Below, piece by piece: positions 60,337 to 64,000 of a DNA stretch of 64,000 bases (position 1 is its first letter; each line of letters begins with the position of its first letter). Origin of the DNA: DATFLL01 sp035267785 (GTDB lineage Bacteria; Pseudomonadota; Gammaproteobacteria; DATFLL01); the NCBI GenBank assembly GCA_035267785.1, contig DATFLL010000039.1:46124-110123 (forward strand), written 5' to 3'. Position numbers and translations under genes: made by a program. The notes beneath the pieces were generated by a model, which was given only the letters and a program-made list of their open reading frames with translations, did no database searches and was not told where the DNA came from.

Positions 60337-61083
60337 ATGCCCTACGCAGAACAGCAAGTCACCTCAGTACGCTGGTGGTCTGAAAAGACCTTCACCTTCA
60401 CCACGACACGCCCGGAAGGTTTCGACTTCCAAAACGGCGAGTTCGTGACGCTCGGTCTGCGCCCGGAGGGCAAGCTCATCTCGCGTGCTTATTCGATCGT
60501 CTCGACCAATCGGGACGAGAACCTGGAATTCCTGAGCATCCACGTACCCGACGGCCCGTTGACCAGCCGCCTGGCGAAGATCCGCGAAGGCGATTCGGTC
60601 TGGGTCAACACCAAAAGCACCGGCTCGCTCACCCTCGGCCACGTGCGCCCCGGCCGCAACCTTTACCTGCTCGCCACCGGCACGGGCCTCGCCCCCTTCA
60701 TCTCGCTGGTGCGCAGCGAGGAACTCTACCAGTCCCACGAGCAGGTCGTTCTGGTCCATACCGTTCGCAACGTGAGCGATCTGGCGTACAAGGAGGAACT
60801 CGAGGCCCTGAACGGCGCTCGCCTGCGCTACGTGCCCACAGTCACCCGCGAGCCCTTCCCCACCGCCGAACGCGGTGCGGACATGTTTCGCTCGGGCGAG
60901 TTGTTCACACAGCTCGACCTGCCCGCGGCGGATCCCGAACACGACCGTGTCATGCTCTGCGGCAATCCCAACATGAACCGCGAGATGGCGGACTATTTAA
61001 AGGAAAACGGCTGGAAGATGACCAACTACCAGGGCGTGGGCGAGTTCACCGTCGAGCAGGCCTTCGTGCTGCAGCACAGCTAA
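60337..61083 (+). CDS. fpr: Ferredoxin/flavodoxin-NADP+ reductase
   Basis: FPR transfers electrons between NADPH and ferredoxin or flavodoxin. The 248-residue protein has the FAD motif RAYSIVS, the NADP-binding GTGLAPFISLVRS, the CGNPNM motif and the C-terminal GVGEFTVEQAFV. It is transcribed alone. It may supply reduced ferredoxin for stress defence or Fe-S repair. Confidence 0.92.
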   Translation: MPYAEQQVTSVRWWSEKTFTFTTTRPEGFDFQNGEFVTLGLRPEGKLISRAYSIVSTNRDENLEFLSIHVPDGPLTSRLAKIREGDSVWVNTKSTGSLTLGHVRPGRNLYLLATGTGLAPFISLVRSEELYQSHEQVVLVHTVRNVSDLAYKEELEALNGARLRYVPTVTREPFPTAERGADMFRSGELFTQLDLPAADPEHDRVMLCGNPNMNREMADYLKENGWKMTNYQGVGEFTVEQAFVLQHS

Positions 61084-61146
61084 ACACGAAACACGGCCCT
61101 ACACTCCCAGACTCGTCGAACCCACCGTTTCTGCCTCATCCGGTCT

Positions 61147-61695
61147 TCAGGAAAACTCGGCCCGGATTATCGGCGACATCAGACGCTTGATGATCCATCC
61201 GAAAAGCACGGAAACCACCAACGCGATCAGCGCCGAAAACACCGTTATCACGGTACGGAACACGTCGAATACGGTCTTGAAGTCCGGCGGCATGTCTGCC
61301 GGTATTGGCGCCATCGACGAGATGAACACGTGCTGGAAAACCAGCCCGCCGAGATTCCACACGATACCCAGCACCAGCACGGCGATGATGACACGCCGCG
61401 CCCAGTTCTTTCGCAGCAGCATCCCAATCGCCGCAACCAACGTCACCGTCGAGGCGATCAGAAGTGCCAGAAATAACCATCGCATATTCTGGAACATGAA
61501 CAACGCGACCGGCGGCATATGCTGCTCGGCGCCGGCGGCGTTCAAAGGGAAGGCATCCGTGCTGAACATAACGTTGACCATGATGTTCTGCAGGATGCCC
61601 ATAACGGTGGAAAAGCCGGCGATGGCAATGAAGATCCAGGCAACGACCGTCACGAAAGTGGAGCGGTTGGCTGGCGCGGGGTTCTGGTCTTCCAT
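61147..61695 (-). CDS. Four-helix inner membrane protein of unknown function
   Basis: ATG 61695, behind GAGGAGCC, gives 182 residues with about four helices (VTVVAWIFIAIAGFSTVMG; MRWLFLALLIASTVTLVAAIG; RRVIIAVLVLGIVWNLG; FSALIALVVSVLFGWIIKRL). No catalytic motif is present. A frame from GTG 61725 is possible but has a poorer start. It follows a small two-helix protein on the same strand. Confidence 0.7.
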   Translation of the reverse strand: MEDQNPAPANRSTFVTVVAWIFIAIAGFSTVMGILQNIMVNVMFSTDAFPLNAAGAEQHMPPVALFMFQNMRWLFLALLIASTVTLVAAIGMLLRKNWARRVIIAVLVLGIVWNLGGLVFQHVFISSMAPIPADMPPDFKTVFDVFRTVITVFSALIALVVSVLFGWIIKRLMSPIIRAEFS

Positions 61696-61717
61696 GAGTG
61701 GCTCCTCGTTCGTGTTG

Positions 61718-61915
61718 TCAGGCACGCGGCTTCATACCGAACCGCGCCTTGAGCGCGTAGGCGATACCTGGAACGTCGAACGCCATCAGAAAAACGATTA
61801 CGTTCTTGACCGAGGGCCCGGCCCGGCTGCCGGAGAACCAGGGGCCGTCGCTGAGCTCCCCGTAAAGATACGCGAGCGACAGGACGAACAATCCGCAGCC
61901 GACGAGGCTGCCCAC
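61718..61915 (-). CDS. Small two-helix membrane protein, start uncertain
   Basis: The frame from GTG 61915 codes for 65 residues with two hydrophobic segments (LVGCGLFVLSLAYLYGEL; NVIVFLMAFDVPGIAYAL). An in-frame stop lies about 25 codons upstream, and no good ribosome binding site is visible, so the start is weak. The gene ends 22 bases before the next membrane protein, suggesting an operon. Confidence 0.5.
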   Translation of the reverse strand: MGSLVGCGLFVLSLAYLYGELSDGPWFSGSRAGPSVKNVIVFLMAFDVPGIAYALKARFGMKPRA

Positions 61916-62053
61916 GAACTGACGCGCCCGGCCCCGCAGGCCCGAGCCGTTGCGGTCCCATTTTGGGTCTTTACGAGATCTTTACGTTTGGCTAGCATCA
62001 TCCTCAGTATGCACCGCGCCCGCGGTGGATAACCACCCGAGAGGATACCCACC

Positions 62054-62848
62054 ATGCTGTCGAGATTCGTCGCCCGCCGCCTGTTCCCAGTCCTGCTGCT
62101 CGCGGCTGTCGCCCTGCCCGCCTGGGCCTCCGACACCGCCAAGGAAAAGCGCTGGGCAAGCCAGATCGTCGAGTCCCTGTTCGACGGTGAGCCCGTCTAT
62201 CTGAAGGCCGGCGGCCACAAGTTCCTGAGCATCTACACCGAAGCGCGCACCGACAAGCCGCGCGGCGCGGCCATCGTGATTCACGGCCAGGGCGTACACC
62301 CCAACTGGCCGCAGGTCGTCCAGCCCCTGCGCTCGCGCCTGCCCGAAGACGGCTGGACGACGCTGTCGCTGCAGATGCCGATCCTGCCCAACGACGCCGA
62401 CAGCAAGGACTATGTGCCACTGTTTCCGGAAGTCGCACCGCGCATTCAGGCCGGCATCGAGTATCTGCAGGGCAAGGGCCTGAGCCCCATCGTCATCGTC
62501 GCCCACAGCATGGGCTCGCGCATGGCCTCCTACTTCCTCGCCACCCACCCCAAGGCGCCCATCAAGGCCTTCGTTGGCATCGGCATGGGCGGCGGCTTTG
62601 CCGATCCGGCGCTGGACAACCCGACCTCCCTGCGCAAGATCCACATCCCCGTACTGGACCTGTACGGCAGCCAGGACCTGCCGTCGGTCCTGACCTCGGT
62701 CAAGGCGCGCGCCGCGGCCGCCAAGGCCGCGCACAACAAGAATTACACGCAGGTCATGGAGAAGGGCTCGGGCCACTTCTTCGACGGCCACGAAGACGAT
62801 CTGGTGCGCATCGTCAGCGAATGGTTGGACAAGCACGCCGGCAAGTGA
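62054..62848 (+). CDS. Periplasmic alpha/beta hydrolase-like protein (DUF3530 type)
   Basis: ATG 62054 follows GAGGATACCCACC. The 264-residue protein has a signal peptide (cleaved near PAWA, residue 25). An alpha/beta hydrolase fold follows, with IHGQGVHPNW near the oxyanion site, the nucleophile elbow VAHSMGSRMA, an acid in YGSQDLPSV and a late GSGHFF histidine. Proteins of this type are often placed near outer membrane lipids, but the substrate is unknown. Confidence 0.75.
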   Translation: MLSRFVARRLFPVLLLAAVALPAWASDTAKEKRWASQIVESLFDGEPVYLKAGGHKFLSIYTEARTDKPRGAAIVIHGQGVHPNWPQVVQPLRSRLPEDGWTTLSLQMPILPNDADSKDYVPLFPEVAPRIQAGIEYLQGKGLSPIVIVAHSMGSRMASYFLATHPKAPIKAFVGIGMGGGFADPALDNPTSLRKIHIPVLDLYGSQDLPSVLTSVKARAAAAKAAHNKNYTQVMEKGSGHFFDGHEDDLVRIVSEWLDKHAGK

Positions 62849-62893
62849 TGTATGCGAGCCGGATCGTAACCAATTAGGGAGCAACGTGAGAAC

Positions 62894-62930
62894 TCGTAGG
62901 ATGCGGTTCGTGCCTCAACGCATCCTACGA
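62894..62930. repeat. Perfect inverted repeat (REP-like) between convergent genes
   Basis: TCGTAGGATGCG (62894-62905) and CGCATCCTACGA (62919-62930) pair over 12 bases around a 13-base loop. This GTAGGATG/CATCCTAC type of palindrome occurs as dispersed repeats in many gammaproteobacteria. It lies between convergent genes and may act as terminator or REP-like element. Confidence 0.6.
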
Positions 62931-62933
62931 TTC

Positions 62934-63320
62934 CTAATAATCTTCCAGAAAGACGGATTGGCCCAAGAGTTCGATGAAGGGGCGTTCGCCCACAATAGTC
63001 AGCGACTGGCCGTCGGGGAACGACAGCCATATCCGTGCGCTGACTTTGCGGCGAAACGGCAGCGGTATCAACTCGTGCCGGATACCGCCCACCTCGATAA
63101 AGCCGTCGACAATCGCTTTGGGCAAATCTGGAATGGGCGTGAGAGCGCTCACGTTTTCGAGAATCAACCGGGCTTCCTGGCTCCAGCCGGTTCCCGGCGC
63201 CAGCCCGACTCTGCCCTTTGATTTGTGTATATAGGCATGCGAGAAATGAACAGTCGCCACGCCATCGACGAAGTCGATGTGGTCGATCCGCGAATCGTGG
63301 AGTTCCAGAGCGCTGTTCAC
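62934..63320 (-). CDS. Small beta-rich protein of unknown function
   Basis: GTG 63320, behind GGGAGAG, gives 128 residues, mostly predicted beta structure: HDSRIDHIDFVDGVATVHFSH, then ARLILENVS, IVDGFIEVGG, LIPLPFR, SARIWLSFPDG. It has no signal peptide or helix. The family is not recognised. It runs toward the inverted repeat at 62894-62930 and follows a small membrane protein gene. Confidence 0.65.
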   Translation of the reverse strand: MNSALELHDSRIDHIDFVDGVATVHFSHAYIHKSKGRVGLAPGTGWSQEARLILENVSALTPIPDLPKAIVDGFIEVGGIRHELIPLPFRRKVSARIWLSFPDGQSLTIVGERPFIELLGQSVFLEDY

Positions 63321-63374
63321 TTGTTCTCTCCCGCATGCGCGTCGCCAGCTATTCCTGGCAGGCGCAGGAAACGA

Positions 63375-63554
63375 CTATCGTCGGTTGCCTCGTCGCCAAA
63401 CGAGCCCCAGGACCAACCATCCTATGAGTTCCAATACGAATCCGACGATCAGAAAGCCTTTGGTGTACTGCGATTCAATCAGATACAGATAGAAGGCGCC
63501 GACGAAACAAAGTGCGGCCGCACCGTGGAGGAATATCCGCGCAGATAACTTCAT
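63375..63554 (-). CDS. Small two-helix membrane protein
   Basis: ATG 63554 gives 59 residues with two hydrophobic segments (IFLHGAAALCFVGAFYLYLI; GFLIVGFVLELIGWLVLGLV) and a basic end (WRRGNRR). No known family is recognised. It lies 26 bases downstream of the tRNA-Leu gene on the same strand. The longer frame to 63776 runs through two tRNA genes and is not used. Confidence 0.6.
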   Translation of the reverse strand: MKLSARIFLHGAAALCFVGAFYLYLIESQYTKGFLIVGFVLELIGWLVLGLVWRRGNRR

Positions 63555-63580
63555 TTGTGCAAGTCTCTGTGAACGGGAGA

Positions 63581-63667
63581 TGGTGCCCGGGGCCGGACTT
63601 GAACCGGCACGGCATTGCTGCCGAGGGATTTTAAGTCCCTTGCGTCTACCAATTTCGCCACCCGGGC
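63581..63667 (-). tRNA. tRNA-Leu (anticodon TAA)
   Basis: The 87-base gene folds with acceptor arms GCCCGGG/CCCGGGC, a long variable arm typical of class II leucine tRNA, GGTTCAAGTCC T-arm, and encoded CCA (63581-63583). The anticodon loop reads ACTTAAAAT, so the anticodon is TAA. It is the third tRNA of the Gly-Cys-Leu cluster. Confidence 0.95.
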
Positions 63668-63742
63668 GGGATCGCGTACGGGGCGGATTGTAACGGGATT
63701 TGGCGGGCAGGGGAAAAGCGGCCGGTGGAATCAAAGAGGAAG

Positions 63743-63816
63743 TGGAGGCTGGGCCCGGAGTCGAACCGAGGTACACGGATTTGCAGTCCGCTGCATAGCC
63801 ACTCTGCCACCCAGCC
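63743..63816 (-). tRNA. tRNA-Cys (anticodon GCA)
   Basis: The 74-base gene has acceptor arms GGCTGGG/CCCAGCC, anticodon loop CTGCAAA with anticodon GCA, T-arm GGTTCGACTCC, U73 and encoded CCA (63743-63745). It lies between tRNA-Gly and tRNA-Leu, the order found in enterobacterial glyW-cysT-leuZ. Confidence 0.96.
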
Positions 63817-63857
63817 TTGGAACGGGTGCGGGGACCGATTTGAGGGCCCCGAAAAGG

Positions 63858-63894
63858 AAAAAACCCCGGCCGCTTGGACCACGACCGAGGTTTT
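63858..63894 (-). terminator. Terminator-like hairpin between tRNA-Gly and tRNA-Cys
   Basis: On the minus strand AAAACCTCGGTC pairs with GGCCGGGGTTTT, allowing G-U pairs, around an 11-base loop and is followed by a run of T. This is a canonical intrinsic terminator shape in the middle of the tRNA cluster. It should reduce transcription into tRNA-Cys and tRNA-Leu unless a second promoter exists. Confidence 0.6.
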
Positions 63895-63912
63895 CCTCGA
63901 AAAGCCGTTAAC

Positions 63913-63988
<76 letters not shown>

Positions 63989-64000
63989 CTCGTTACGAAG

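Overview
The window is GC-rich DNA from a Gram-negative bacterium, most likely a gammaproteobacterium. The evidence is a complete lipid A aminoarabinose (arn) pathway, a cytochrome bd oxidase with CydDC and CydX, a clade I (Tat-exported) nosZ cluster, an FNR-like regulatory code, and a minus-strand tRNA Gly-Cys-Leu cluster as in enteric genomes. I cannot name the genus from sequence alone. Coding is dense, many neighbours share 4-base ATGA or GTGA overlaps, and no intact mobile element, prophage or CRISPR array is visible.

Layout. (1) 1-8126, minus: an efflux operon with one TolC-like outer membrane factor, two membrane fusion proteins and two RND pumps; the last pump runs off the window edge. 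(2) 8266-10330, plus: an OmpR-type response regulator and histidine kinase, divergent from the pumps and directly upstream of (3) 10535-17737, the arn operon (arnT, an SMR flippase subunit, arnB, arnC, arnA split into two genes, arnD). (4) 17786-27891: a chalcone-isomerase-like protein, cydDC, then on the minus strand cydAB with an N-terminally extended CydX, and a second ArnT-like glycosyltransferase. (5) 27991-38736, minus: nosRZDFYL behind two FNR-type boxes, a small DUF6455-like protein, and feoAB behind a Fur box. (6) 39251-45366: an RssA-like patatin, a small unknown protein, a MipA/OmpV porin-like protein, an MscS-type channel, and an unusual soluble MgtE-N/CBS protein coupled to a full MgtE. 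(7) 45867-48882: a decayed second cyd operon (cydA tail, intact cydB, cydX-like gene), then NDH-2. (8) 48903-53139, minus: a TiaS-like protein, a small membrane protein, a TonB-dependent receptor and a dedicated TonB, preceded by a good sigma-54 promoter candidate; this is the best candidate for an undescribed system. (9) 53480-63554: a dienelactone hydrolase, two secreted proteins of unknown function, a patatin, a Crp/Fnr regulator sharing a perfect palindrome with a cytochrome c'-like gene, a CDF transporter, ferredoxin-NADP reductase and small envelope proteins. (10) 63581-63988: three tRNA genes.

Together the genes suggest a facultative, microaerobic or denitrifying lifestyle: N2O respiration, high-affinity bd oxidase, ferrous iron uptake, probable NO-binding cytochrome c', FNR-type control, and strong envelope defence (RND efflux and cationic lipid A).
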